In this document: one piece after another, positions 52,310-61,404 of the stretch | Position numbering within the stretch: position 1 is the stretch's first letter | Layout: every line of letters begins with the position of its first letter | NCBI GenBank assembly: GCA_963710625.1 | Contig: CAVQBG010000034.1 | Location: forward strand, 62,001 to 126,000 | Reading direction: 5' to 3' | DNA: 64,000 bases | Source of the DNA: Sva-07 sp963710625 | GTDB lineage: Bacteria > Actinomycetota > Acidimicrobiia > Acidimicrobiales > Ilumatobacteraceae | The notes under the pieces: model-generated | What the model was told of the DNA's origin: nothing | The model's input: only the letters and a program-made list of their open reading frames with translations | Database searches by the model: none | Translations under genes and position numbers: made by a program

Positions 52310-53413
52310 ATGGCACAGCGGCGAGGTTTCGGGTCGGTTCGCAAGCTTCCGTCGGGGCGCTGGCAAGCGCGCTTCTCCCACCCGCGAACCGGGAAGATCC
52401 ACTCGGCCCCGACCACGTTCGCCACCAAGGCCGATGCTGGCCGGTGGCTCGCGACGATGGAGACCGACCTCGGGCGAGGTGACGCGCTCGATCTCGATCG
52501 AGGCAAGATTGCGTTCGGCGTATACGGGAAGGCATGGCTCGACTCGCGAGGAGATCTCCGTCCCAAGACGATGGAGTTGTACCGGTACCTGTTCCGCCAG
52601 TACCTCGATCCACTGCTCGGCAACCGACAGATCGGCAGGATCGACTCGGAGAGCATCCGCAGTTGGTACGGCGAGGTCAGCGCTGGCTCCCAGAGTGGAG
52701 TGACGACAGCGAAGGCGTACCGGTTGCTCCGCCAGATACTCGAAGCTGCCGTCGACGACCGCGTGCTTCGTTCGAATCCGTGCAACCTCAAGGGGGCCGC
52801 GGTCGAACACAGCGAGGAACGGCCGTTGCTGTCGATGGACGACGTGATCGCACTCGCCGACGCGATCAAGCCGCGCTACCGACTGATGGTTCTCCTCGCC
52901 GGCCTCGTCGGGTTGCGTCGCGGTGAGTGCCTCGCGTTGCGCGTGAGTGATGTCGTCGAACGTGATGGACGGTCGACGATCACGGTGAGTTCGTCGATCG
53001 TGTTCGTGGGTGGGCAGCCCCGACGCGAGCTGCCGAAGACCGACGCCGGGACGAGGCGACTCGCGCTTCCATCGGTTGTCGGCAAGGAAGTCGAACGCCA
53101 CATCGCCGAGTTCGAATTGAGCGGCGACGACCTGCTCTTCGCAGACGAGCGGACGGCAACGACGCCGACGATCACGGTCTGGCGGCGGGTGTGGAACAAC
53201 GCACGCCGCGATGCCGGCGTCGACTGCACATTCCATGATCTTCGACACCACGCAGGAACGCTCACAGCAAGCGCCGGCGCCAGCATCCGCGAGTCGATGG
53301 CCAGGCTCGGTCACGCATCACCGCGAGCGGCGCTGCGGTACCAGCATGCAGCCGAACAGCGTGACGTGGAAGTCGCATCGTCGATCGATCGACTGATCCC
53401 TGGGAGCGGTTGA
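52310..53413 (+). CDS. Tyrosine recombinase / phage-type integrase
   Basis: A 367-residue integrase. The N-terminal arm-binding domain (KLPSGRWQARFSHPRTGKIHSAPTTFATKADAGRWL) and core-binding SAM-like domain precede the catalytic domain, where the residues are R (LVGLRRGECLALRVSDV), HDLRHH (H-x-x-R), LGHAS (H) and Tyr in ALRYQHA. All catalytic residues are present. AAGAAGGG precedes the ATG. It lies directly downstream of its probable target, tRNA-Ala. Confidence 0.96.
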   Translation: MAQRRGFGSVRKLPSGRWQARFSHPRTGKIHSAPTTFATKADAGRWLATMETDLGRGDALDLDRGKIAFGVYGKAWLDSRGDLRPKTMELYRYLFRQYLDPLLGNRQIGRIDSESIRSWYGEVSAGSQSGVTTAKAYRLLRQILEAAVDDRVLRSNPCNLKGAAVEHSEERPLLSMDDVIALADAIKPRYRLMVLLAGLVGLRRGECLALRVSDVVERDGRSTITVSSSIVFVGGQPRRELPKTDAGTRRLALPSVVGKEVERHIAEFELSGDDLLFADERTATTPTITVWRRVWNNARRDAGVDCTFHDLRHHAGTLTASAGASIRESMARLGHASPRAALRYQHAAEQRDVEVASSIDRLIPGSG

Positions 53414-53496
53414 ACGTCCGCTTGGGAAGCGGATTTCTTGCCATTGAAATTCATCCGCGATGGCCTCCGGCCGTGGCCGAAGGAAACGCCGACAAG

Positions 53497-54254
53497 TCAG
53501 TCCATCGGCTCGACCTTGGCCTCGATGAAGGCGACCTCCTCGTCGTCGAGTCCGTACTTGGCGTACAGCTGCTGATCGATCGCCGGGGTCGACCTTGTCC
53601 AGTCGATGTCTGACTCCGACGTGAAGTCCTGCGCCGGGACGAACCGCCAGGTTGAGCGAGGGTTGTGCTGTGTCACTTTCAAGACATAGAGCATTGCCCG
53701 CGCAAACTTTGTCTTGACGTACGAGAAGCAGGCCTGCGCTTCGGCCTGTGTGTCGAACGCGCCGATGGTCAGAAACGTCTGGGTTACGGCAACTCCAGGC
53801 TCAACGACCTCCGGGGCCGCCATCCACCCGAGCTTGTTGCTTTCGTTTGCTGCCGGGAGCGCGACCTTGTATTTGTGAAAGCTCTCCGGGCCGGTGATGT
53901 ACTCGCCACGAATCCATCGGCGGTATCGCTTGTTCTTGATCACACCGAGTGCCTGAACGTACTCGTGATCGTCGGCAGGTCGGGTCTCGTAGAAGAGAAA
54001 GGAGAACTGCTCGAACGCGTTCGTGTTGACCAGGGCAGCGTTGCCCTCCGGGCGCAGCTTGAGTGCTTCGGGGTGGTCCTCGTACAACTTGTCTGTGTAG
54101 CGGTATGAGCGTGAACTCGTGATGCCCAGAGTTTCGATAAAGGTCGTTCCTGACTCTCGCACCTTGTGCAGGATCGAGTTAAGTTCGTCGTACGCCGTGA
54201 ACGTCTCGATGGGTGCACCAGCGCGGTCCGCGTCCCGGTACGTCACAGCGATCC
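53497..54254 (-). pseudogene. Fragment: target-recognition/C-terminal part
   Basis: Begins GIAVTYRDADRAGAPIETF, then YRYTDKLYEDHPEALK and SYVKTKFARAMLYVLKVTQHNPRSTWRFVPAQDF, the usual Eco57I-like C-terminus, ending DDEEVAFIEAKVEPMD. It determines sequence specificity by family analogy. No further shift is needed within this piece. Confidence 0.75.
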
Positions 54255-54255
54255 C

Positions 54256-54535
54256 GCGCGGATCTTGGTGCCGGGAAACAGTTCCGAGCTGTCTCGGAGG
54301 TAGATCGGAACAGTGAGATGTGGATCGGCGAGCATCTTCTCGTTCCACGACTTCGGCGTGAAACCTGCGTTGAATAGGAAGCGCGCTGGGGTGACTAGGA
54401 CTGCCTTCGTCCCGACCTCGTAGGCCGCGTCCATGAACAGGTGATAGACGGGGGTGTCGCGGGTGCCCTCGCCTTGGGCCTCTTCCTGGTAGGGAGGGTT
54501 GCCGATGACGACGTCGAACTTCCTGGTCACGTCAT
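54256..54535 (-). pseudogene. Fragment: methylase catalytic motif NPPY
   Basis: FDVVIGNPPYQEEAQGEGTRDTPVY carries the catalytic NPPY of N6-adenine methylases, followed by MDAAYEVGTKAVLVTPARFLFNAG, as in Eco57I-like enzymes. Joined in frame to the C-terminal piece if one missing base near 54255 is restored. Confidence 0.8.
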
Positions 54536-54752
54536 ACCTCGGCTCCCAGCATCTCAGCGATGGTCTTGTCGCGTTCTTCGGGGGTCATTTCGGCGAGATT
54601 GCCGACCCGGAAGTGACCGGAGCCTTCAATCCACGCTTTGCGTTCCGCGACGCCGCCGGAGACGGCCTCGATGGTGATGCGGTGCAGGATCTCGTTGTGG
54701 CTCATCTCGAAGACCTGTGAGGTCAGGATGTGCCGCAGCCGCTCGTCGCCGG

Positions 54753-55593
54753 TCCGGGATCTCATTGGCCAGTCCGTTGTCGAGTCGACGCACGAGTTCC
54801 ATGAGGAACAGCCCAGCAGTTGAGAATAGGTCGACGAAGGTCTTGTCCGGATCGGTGAAGATGCCCGGGTTCTCGGCCTCCAGCGTGTCGACCATCAGCT
54901 TCACGACCGGTTGCGGCGTGAAGACCAGAGAAGTCTTCTGCTGCGGTATGTAGGCGAAGATGTTCTCCGTCTGCGCGTCGTCGAAGTAGTCGGCGAGCGC
55001 CTCCTTCTTGTCCAGGAACTCCTGAACGGACTGGTTGAAGACCGCCTCGTCAAAGAGGCCCGGAATCTTCGTGACGGTGCCGTCCTCCTCGGTGATCTCT
55101 TGGCCGTCGCGCAGTAGTCGGAACTCGACTTCGGTGATTCCGGTGATCTCCTCGAACACGTCGTCGGGGGTGTAGTCGTCGAAGTTCGACAGGCGAATGC
55201 CGCGGTCGCCGTAGGCCATCAGGAACATCGGGATCGTGCGGGCGAAGCCGCGCAGGTGGGAGCGGGCGTCGTCCATCGTCTGGTTCGCTCGCTTCTGCTC
55301 CTTCTTGGTCTCCTCGCGGGTGACCATCTCGGGCACGATTGAGTCCATCGTCTCCTCGACGATGCCCAGGACTGTTGTCTTGAAAGCCTCGTCCTGTTCG
55401 GCCTTCTTGGCCTGGACGGCCTCGGCGTCGGCCTCGGTGGCGGCGTTCTTCAGCTCGTCCTCGAGGTGCTTGCTAGCGATGTTGTGCTCGGTGTAGGCGC
55501 GCTCGACCTGGTCCTTCACGGACTGCTCGGTGCGCTTCATGTCGCGCTCGACCTGCTTGGCCGTAAGCCCGTACTCCTCCTTCAGTTCCTCGC
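54753..55593 (-). pseudogene. Fragment: coiled coil and methylase start
   Basis: Glu/Lys-rich coiled coil (VKDQVERAYTEHNIASKHLEDELKN) followed by QKTSLVFTPQPVVKLMVDTLE and DKTFVDLFSTAGLFLMELVRRL, the methylase SAM-binding motif I. The glycine-rich loop reads DLFSTAGLF where DPxxGxGxF is usual. Confidence 0.75.
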
Positions 55594-55791
55594 GCTTTGG
55601 CGCGACTCTGCTCGGTCACCGCCTTCGCGATCTGCCTCGCCGCGGTGTGCGCTGGGGCATCTGGCTCGGGCGTCGGAATGTCCTCGACGCTCCAGACGGG
55701 CTTGCCGAGCTCGGAGACCTTGGGGTTGATGACGGTCTCCATGTCGACCTGGACGTTGCCGTCCTGATCGGTGACGGGTGGCGGATGCGGG

Positions 55792-57076
55792 ATCGTCGAT
55801 CGGCTCTCCGGCCTTGACCTTGCCCTGCTTGGCGGTGGGCAGCTTGTCCAGGATGTCCTTGACGTGCTCGGAGTACCGGAAGATGCCGGCGACGTTGGCG
55901 AACAGCAGGTTCGATAGGAAGCCGCGGCGCACGACCTCGCGAGCCTTGAAGACCTGCGGGAACGTCAGCACCTGGGAAGCGTCGAGCTCGATCATCCGGC
56001 CCTCGGCGTCCTCGCCCAGGACCGGGAAGAAGTTCAGCAGCGTGCGGATGTTGTCCTGCCGCACCCCCTGGTCGCCCGACGGGTTCGGGTGCAGGTTGTT
56101 GGCGAAAGCGTCGAAGATCGTCAGCGTGCGCTCGGGCGCGAAGTCGAAGATGTACGCGTTCTGCTTCTGGAAGACGGCCCCGTTGCGCTCGAACGTACAC
56201 GGGTTCTGCGCCCGGAACGCCGCCTGCATGTACTGGGCGGGGGAGGACATGTTCGACAGCATGATGACCGCGGTCCACTCGGGCACCGTGACGCCGGTGG
56301 TGAGCTGTCCGACCGACAGGGTGATGGTCTTGCCGTCGGAGTCCTCGGCCTCTGCGATGGCGGCGCGCACCTTGTCGAGGGACTTGCCGAGAGCGACCGT
56401 GTCGGTGGCGTCGTCGGTCTTCCCGTCGCCCGCGGCGAGAATGACCGTGTAGTCCTTGAACACGTCGTGCTTCCTGAGGAGCTTCTCGAGCGCCTTGGCG
56501 GAGGCGACGCGGTTGAGTAGCCAGAAGGAGTGGCGGATCTCGTCACGTAGCTCAGGCGTGGAGAACGGGTACTTCTCGTTGGTCGCCAGGCAGTCGAGAA
56601 ACTTGATGATCTCGTCCTCGTGCTCGAAGAAGCCGTTGTCCTTGGTCGCGAAGAACTCGTTGAGGTCGAACGTGTAGTCGATGTTCGCCTCGTCCTCATC
56701 GATGGCGACGCCCTCAGCTAGACGGTCGGTGATCATCCGCGAGACCTGGTACGTCAGAAGGTTGAGCGTCGGCAACGCGGCGTACGGGTTCTCCTCGCCT
56801 TCCTCTTCCCAGCTCTGACGGGCGTTCTGCTCGTCCTCGTAGGTCCAGTTGAAGATCTGGTCGTCGCCGAACTTGCCCGACGCAAGAGCCTTGAACGGGG
56901 TGCCCGACAGGTGAAGCGTCCATGTGCGCTTGATCTGGTCGAGCGCAACGTCGGTCTTGGTGGTGTCGATCCCCTCGTGGGCCTCGTCGATCACCAGGAG
57001 GTCCCAGTCGAGGTGCGCAACGTGTTCGAGCTTGTCGTACGAGCCGCCGAAGTACACCGAGCCCTTGAGGTCCTGC
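55792..57076 (-). pseudogene. Fragment: helicase core (motifs II-VI)
   Basis: Includes LLVIDEAHEGIDTT (motif II, DEAH), LHLSGTPFKAL (motif III), SVGQLTTGVTVPEW and MSSPAQYMQAAFRAQN (late motifs). The longest intact piece of the gene, 428 codons. The 73-codon piece between it and the N-terminal fragment (57079-57297) is in a third frame and reads VLIVTNRPAIANSWFDDF. Confidence 0.8.
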
Positions 57077-57297
57077 AAGCGACAGGAACTCCACGATCCG
57101 CAGGTCTTCGTCCGGGTGGTTGAGGGAGAAGGCGCGCCACTGCTCGCGGGTCATGGGGCTGCGACTGTCCAGCGAGGGCGACTCCGAGACAAAGCGGAAC
57201 GTCGTCTGGTGGCCAATGAAGCGCGTGAAGTCGTCGAACCAGGAGTTCGCGATCGCCGGACGGTTGGTGACGATCAGAACCTTCCTGACGTCCAGGG

Positions 57298-57827
57298 CTC
57301 CGCATCAGATCGTACGTCGTCAGCGTCTTACCGAACCGCGGTTTGGCGTTCCAGAGAACCTCGACTTCCCCCGCAGCGAAGGCCGCCAGGGCCTGGTCGA
57401 CGGCCGCCTGCTGCTCGGGGCGCAGGACGTAGTCGTCCTCGCCCCCGGTGCCCGGCAGATCGGGGAAGTCCTGGCCGGCAAAGTCGTTGAAGTAGTCCAG
57501 CGACTTCTTCTGCGCAGGGGCTAGGTGGTGCCACTCGGTGCGCTTGGGTTTGGTCTCGCGCTCAACACCCTGCTGCTTGAGGTAGGCGTGGAAGTCGGTG
57601 TCGGTGAAGCGTCCGCCGGCCTCGGAGGTGAACAGAGCCCGCCGCGACCATAGCTTCTTCTTCTCGACCGACAGCTGAGATGCCTGCTGCGCAATGCGGG
57701 CATCGGCAGTCTCTTGCTCGGTGTAACCGATCTTCTCCCAGCCGTCATACTTGGGGATGTCGGGCGTCGTCCACGAGTAGATCAGCGGAGTGATGGCTCG
57801 GAACGTACTGATCTTCGGGCTAGGCAT
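57298..57827 (-). pseudogene. Fragment: N-terminal domain and Walker A of the helicase
   Basis: Contains the start MPSPKISTFRAITPLIYSWTT region, which recalls N-termini of type I/Eco57I-like helicase proteins, and helicase motif I within NAKPRFGKTLTTYDLM. Frame is lost at an extra C in a CCC run near 57296. Confidence 0.8.
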
Positions 57828-58470
57828 CGGCCGTTGCCTCCTCGTGGACCCGGTCGATCATGCACGGCTCGTAGCTGAGGTAGTCGGTGAAGTCGAAGCC
57901 GCCATCGCGAAGAGAGGCGAGCGTGAACGGCTCGCGCTGGACCATGCCGGGAGCTCCTGCGATTCGATTCCACCAGGAGAACAGGATGTCCCTGCCCTCG
58001 GAAGTCTGCGCTGTCAGGGTGTTGCCACGCACGATGTTCGTGTTGATGAGGAAGGTCGCGGCGCGCTGCAGGTCGGTGTCCGCTCCACAAGGGATGCCGT
58101 GGGCCTGCTGGAAGCCGAGGAACTCCGCGAGCATGTTCGCCATCGCCTCCCGGTGGTTGTCCTCGAGGAGCTCTACGCCGTATATCGAGGCCAGCGCGTA
58201 GAGGGACTCCCGAGGCCACTCCTCGCTCGGGTACCGCTTCTCGATGGCATGGAGCTTGCGACGCAGAATCGCGACCAGAAAGTTGCCGTCACCGGCGGAG
58301 GGCTCGAGGAACGTCGTGTCGACGAAGTCGGGGCCGGTCTCCAGTTCCGCCCGGACCAGGTCGAGCATTCGGTCGACCATGTGACGCGGAGTGAGGACCT
58401 CACCGTAAGCCTTGACGCGATGCCTTGACCTCACGACTTGATCTTCGGCGATCGTTGGCGTTCGTGTCAC
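57820..58470 (-). CDS. N6-adenine DNA methylase-like protein of the RM locus
   Basis: A 216-residue protein: VKAYGEVLTPRHMVDRMLDLV and FLEPSAGDGNFLVAILRRKL (motif I) match the N-terminal core of type I/IIG methylases, but there is no NPPY motif before its end, so catalysis alone is unlikely. It may supply a SAM-binding subunit to the adjacent helicase-methylase gene, whose start overlaps its end. Start GTG at 58470 is the farthest in frame; later starts are possible. This gene itself has no frameshift. Confidence 0.75.
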   Translation of the reverse strand: MTRTPTIAEDQVVRSRHRVKAYGEVLTPRHMVDRMLDLVRAELETGPDFVDTTFLEPSAGDGNFLVAILRRKLHAIEKRYPSEEWPRESLYALASIYGVELLEDNHREAMANMLAEFLGFQQAHGIPCGADTDLQRAATFLINTNIVRGNTLTAQTSEGRDILFSWWNRIAGAPGMVQREPFTLASLRDGGFDFTDYLSYEPCMIDRVHEEATADA

Positions 58471-58912
58471 CGGACTTTGGACCGTTGCGGATGGATCAGC
58501 ACATCATCCGTGCGGCTCGAACAGTTCGTTGACCGGAGGGCGGTCCTACTCCGTCCGCCGCCGACGCGCTTGCCCGAAGGCTTCGACCCTCGCTGGCTCA
58601 GATCGGTTGCCAAACTCTGCTCCATCTCGTCCTTGGTGCCGCAAGCAAGATAGCAGCACTCCTTTCGATCCTAAGTGGGATCATCGGGGGTCGGGTCTGG
58701 TAGGTCGTGTGTCCGGTGTTTGGGAGGGCATACATCCTTGCAGGGGTTGCTTTGCGCAACCTGCAGGAGACAGGACGCCGCTCGTCGATGTTCGGTCGAG
58801 AGCAGACTTGCGCGCCTTTGGCGCCGAAGGACAAATCGGCAGCGGGACGTCGAGGCTCGGCTACATTCGGCAGCGAATGAGGGGCGCGACGGCAAAGAGT
58901 GGTCTCGTCGAC
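58471..58912. other. 442-base gap without a clear gene
   Basis: No coding frame here shows family-like composition on either strand. The region divides the leftward RM genes from the rightward genes, so promoters for both are expected; TACATT at 58862-58867 is the best -10-like sequence for the rightward side. Confidence 0.5.
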
Positions 58913-59209
58913 ATGAGTCAATCCGACATCGACTTTGTGGCAGCTCGTCAGCAGGTCGAAGCGCTGACGGAGGTGCCGGCTACGGTCCGCGCGCGCGCGT
59001 TCTGGATCTACGTCGGGCTGTACGAGTTCGCCGGCGACGACGGAGCAGTTCAGACGTTGGCCGCAGACTTCATGCCGAAGTTCGAACTCAACCGGGGTTC
59101 GTGGTCGACGTATCGACGTGTGCTCGAAGCGGCATCGCTGATCAGTATCGAACGGACCGACGACGATGGGCGCGCTCGACCGGTGAGGCTTCTTCCACCG
59201 ATGAGGTGA
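58913..59209 (+). CDS. Small helical protein of the island, unknown function
   Basis: A 98-residue protein starting MSQSDIDFVAARQQVEAL, then RAFWIYVGLYEFAGDDGAVQTLAADFMPKFELNRGSWSTYRRVLEAASLISIERT. The helix-turn-helix-like middle and the strand-turn-strand end (LISIERTDDDGRARPVRLLP) would suit a winged helix DNA-binding domain, but I recognise no family. An in-frame ATG at 58877, 9 bases after TACATT, is an alternative start adding 12 residues. Confidence 0.55.
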   Translation: MSQSDIDFVAARQQVEALTEVPATVRARAFWIYVGLYEFAGDDGAVQTLAADFMPKFELNRGSWSTYRRVLEAASLISIERTDDDGRARPVRLLPPMR

Positions 59210-59318
59210 TCGGTTCGGGTCGAACTGTGTAACGGTTCGCAGCTTCGTGGGGCCTTCGATGGGTATGGACGCCCATTTGTCCCTTGCGCAACGCGTACGA
59301 GAGTTGTACGTTGATTCG

Positions 59319-59402
59319 ATGATCTTGCGTGGCCGTTGGCCAGCGCAAGGTCCGGGGTCGTCGGGGCGGCACCGAGTTCGGGTCTTGCGGGAGACGCTGT
59401 GA
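59319..59402 (+). CDS. Possible 27-residue leaderless peptide before the pilus operon
   Basis: ATG at 59319 follows TACGTT (59307-59312) by 6 bases, the same spacing as the confident leaderless genes. The peptide MILRGRWPAQGPGSSG and a basic tail is not recognisable, and its stop overlaps an in-frame GTG (59399) of the peptidase frame. It may be a leader peptide or chance. The rest of 59210-59542 shows no other gene. Confidence 0.25.
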   Translation: MILRGRWPAQGPGSSGRHRVRVLRETL

Positions 59403-59542
59403 CTGCCGTGCGCTTCGACTCGGTCTCATTGGCGGCTTGCCCAGCAAGTTCGCCGACGGCCTGGGGGTCGTTCTGGGAATCGTGTCGCCTCAGCTCGCGA
59501 GGTCTGCGTGCCGGATCGAAGATTCATGCAGAGGCGTTCGAG

Positions 59543-60619
59543 ATGACTCGCCTTCGGTCGGTACTGCACCTGGCCACGTGCCAGCGGATCGTGAATCGGG
59601 CCGGCTCAGTCTGTTCGCTCTCCAGCGTTCCAACTTCGCGAGGCGCTCTGGTGTGGGCAGCTGCGCTGGCCGGGCTGATCTGCGTACCGGGCTTGGTGCT
59701 CGTCGGGATCGTCGGTGCGGAAGGAGACCTGTTCATACGCTCACTGCTGTTCGCCGTCATCGTGATGATGGTGATCGTGGCGATCGCATCATGCGTGGCC
59801 CGTGTCTTCGATGCGACTCGCTGGCGGGCGGTCGGTCAGGGATCGATCGTCGTCGCGAACGTCGCTGCCTTCGAGAAGGGTGTTGGCTTCGGCAACGCTC
59901 TCCTGACCGAGATCGCACGGCTCGCCGACGACGAGGGTCTCACGCTCGTGCTGACGGTACGCGCGGAAAACCTCCCGGCAACTCGCCTGTATCGATCGGT
60001 TGGCTTCATCACTGAGCCAGCGGTCAAGGTTCGATCCGGCCAGGTAGCGATGGTTCGACGAAGCATGTCTGCAACGCGGAGTGCTCGATCGAAGACGGAG
60101 CTTCTTCCGGGTCTGCTCGTGTCCGGGTGCGTGGCATCCGTGACGGCTGTGCTTATCGGTACGACAACGGTCTCGGATCCTACGAGGGTCGCAACGGTCG
60201 CCGGGGTGTGCTTGCTGTGCGCAGCTGCGGTCGTCGACATGCGGGCCTTCCGACTCCCGAATCGGTTCCTTGCCGTCGCTGCCGTCCTTGCTGTTCTGGC
60301 GGCCTACTTCTCAGGGTCGGTCGGGTCGGCGCTGGCGGCAGCCGTGATGGCGGCGGCGCCGTTCCTGCTGGTTCACCTGGCCGACCCGTCTGCGCTCGGG
60401 TTCGGCGACGTGAAGTTTGCAGGGGTCGCTGGCGCACTGATCGCACCGTGGTGGTGGCCAGCGGCTGGACTGATCGCGCTGGCTGCCTTGGCACTCGCAT
60501 CCGTTGCTCGGGCGATTCGCGCCTCCGGTCAGCGGGCACTCGGTCCGAGTCTCTTCGCCGGGACGGCTGCGGCGCTGCTCATATCGATCGTTCTCGTCGA
60601 GAAGGGGCTGGTCGCATGA
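59543..60619 (+). CDS. GNAT-like domain fused to type A24 prepilin peptidase
   Basis: A 358-residue membrane protein. Two helices (about 35-56 and 62-86) lead to a GNAT-like segment at 97-172 (EKGVGFGNALLTEIARLADDEGL, then VRAENLPATRLYRSVGF). Residues 188-358 are a prepilin-peptidase membrane domain with catalytic aspartates D232 (VDMRAFRLPN) and D289 (GFGDVKF). It should process pilins at the membrane; an acetylation role for the middle is inference, since only the later half of the GNAT fold is clear. ATG at 59543 has GAGG 8 bases upstream. Its stop overlaps the next gene. Confidence 0.8.
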   Translation: MTRLRSVLHLATCQRIVNRAGSVCSLSSVPTSRGALVWAAALAGLICVPGLVLVGIVGAEGDLFIRSLLFAVIVMMVIVAIASCVARVFDATRWRAVGQGSIVVANVAAFEKGVGFGNALLTEIARLADDEGLTLVLTVRAENLPATRLYRSVGFITEPAVKVRSGQVAMVRRSMSATRSARSKTELLPGLLVSGCVASVTAVLIGTTTVSDPTRVATVAGVCLLCAAAVVDMRAFRLPNRFLAVAAVLAVLAAYFSGSVGSALAAAVMAAAPFLLVHLADPSALGFGDVKFAGVAGALIAPWWWPAAGLIALAALALASVARAIRASGQRALGPSLFAGTAAALLISIVLVEKGLVA

Positions 60620-61404
60620 AATCGATCCAAGCGCTGACGCTCGCATTCGTTGTCGCCGGGTTGGCCGCGTGCTCCGGGTCGGGAAGCGCCGAGCCCGAGA
60701 TTACAGCGCCCCTCCCGGCGACGACACCCTTGATCGAGGTGACGACGACAACCGCGCCGTCGCAGAGCACGGATGGAGCGCCCACGACGACGGAGTCTTC
60801 CCCACCCGTAACGACAACCACAGCGGTCGAGTCTGAGAGTTTCCTTCCTGCTGACCTCGGAACTCCGGTCGACGGAGCACCCGGTGTCGACACACCGGGT
60901 GAGGTTGTCGAACTGATCGACATGGTGTGGCTGTTCGTACCCTCTGAGCCGGACCCGGACGACGCCAGTGTCGTGGTTCCGCTACCTGAGGACGCAGACA
61001 TCATCGTCGCGTATGGCCGAGCGATGATCGCGCTCTACGCACAGGTCACGCAGAATCCAATTCCGGTCGAACCCAGCGAAGCGATGCGCGCAACATTCGT
61101 CGACGGAGGAGCCAAGTACAGCGAGAACGTCTTCGCCGTCCGTAGCGCCGCCGGCGAGTACCTCGGGTTTCCCGGGGATGGCGACGTGCTGCGACCGGTG
61201 GTGATTGCCGACCCACGGTCGGAGACCGAGGCGTTCATCTTCGACTGCGCAATCAGTGGATCTCACTACCTCAAAGCCGACGGCACGCTGGCGGCTGGCG
61301 AGGTCGGCGGGACGACCCGGGCGCCGCTGATCGTCCGGCTCGTGAACCGGGACGGAGTGTGGTTGGTCGACGACATCCAGGATGACGAGCGAGCTTGCTC
61401 ATGA
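60616..61404 (+). CDS. Lipoprotein of the pilus operon
   Basis: A 262-residue predicted lipoprotein: signal helix then lipobox LAAC (16-19). A Thr/Pro/Ser-rich linker (residues 28-75, TTTTAPSQSTDGAPTTTES) precedes a folded C-terminal domain (VELIDMVWLFVPSEPDPDD to IVRLVNRDGVWLVDDIQ) resembling NTF2/SnoaL-like helper domains, which I cannot confirm. Two cysteines (FDCAISG and the final ACS). ATG overlaps the peptidase stop (ATGA), and its own stop overlaps the next start. Confidence 0.75.
   Translation: MKSIQALTLAFVVAGLAACSGSGSAEPEITAPLPATTPLIEVTTTTAPSQSTDGAPTTTESSPPVTTTTAVESESFLPADLGTPVDGAPGVDTPGEVVELIDMVWLFVPSEPDPDDASVVVPLPEDADIIVAYGRAMIALYAQVTQNPIPVEPSEAMRATFVDGGAKYSENVFAVRSAAGEYLGFPGDGDVLRPVVIADPRSETEAFIFDCAISGSHYLKADGTLAAGEVGGTTRAPLIVRLVNRDGVWLVDDIQDDERACS

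Larger units (their letters stand above)
53497..57827 (-). pseudogene. Helicase/Eco57I-like restriction-modification gene with about seven frameshifts
   Basis: Read through small shifts, this is one gene of about 1,440 codons: N-terminal domain, DEAD-type helicase, coiled coil, DNA methylase with NPPY motif and specificity region. The frame changes near 57296, 57077, 55790, 55594, 54751, 54537 and 54255. Six changes are single-base gains, mostly copying a neighbouring base; the one near 54255 looks like a loss. Between shifts the translation is clean and shows family motifs without nonsense codons. So it is either very recently disrupted or the sequence has local indel errors. It sits 8 bases into the end of the small methylase gene. 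Confidence 0.8.

Noticed and set aside
51344..53314. 656-residue minus-strand frame across the tRNA-Ala
   Set aside because: It crosses a tRNA gene and is antisense to the acetyltransferase and integrase; it has no recognisable motif.
58529..58912. N-terminal extension of the small island protein
   Set aside because: The extra residues are Arg/Pro/Ser-rich without conservation signs; ATG 58913 or 58877 gives a compact protein.
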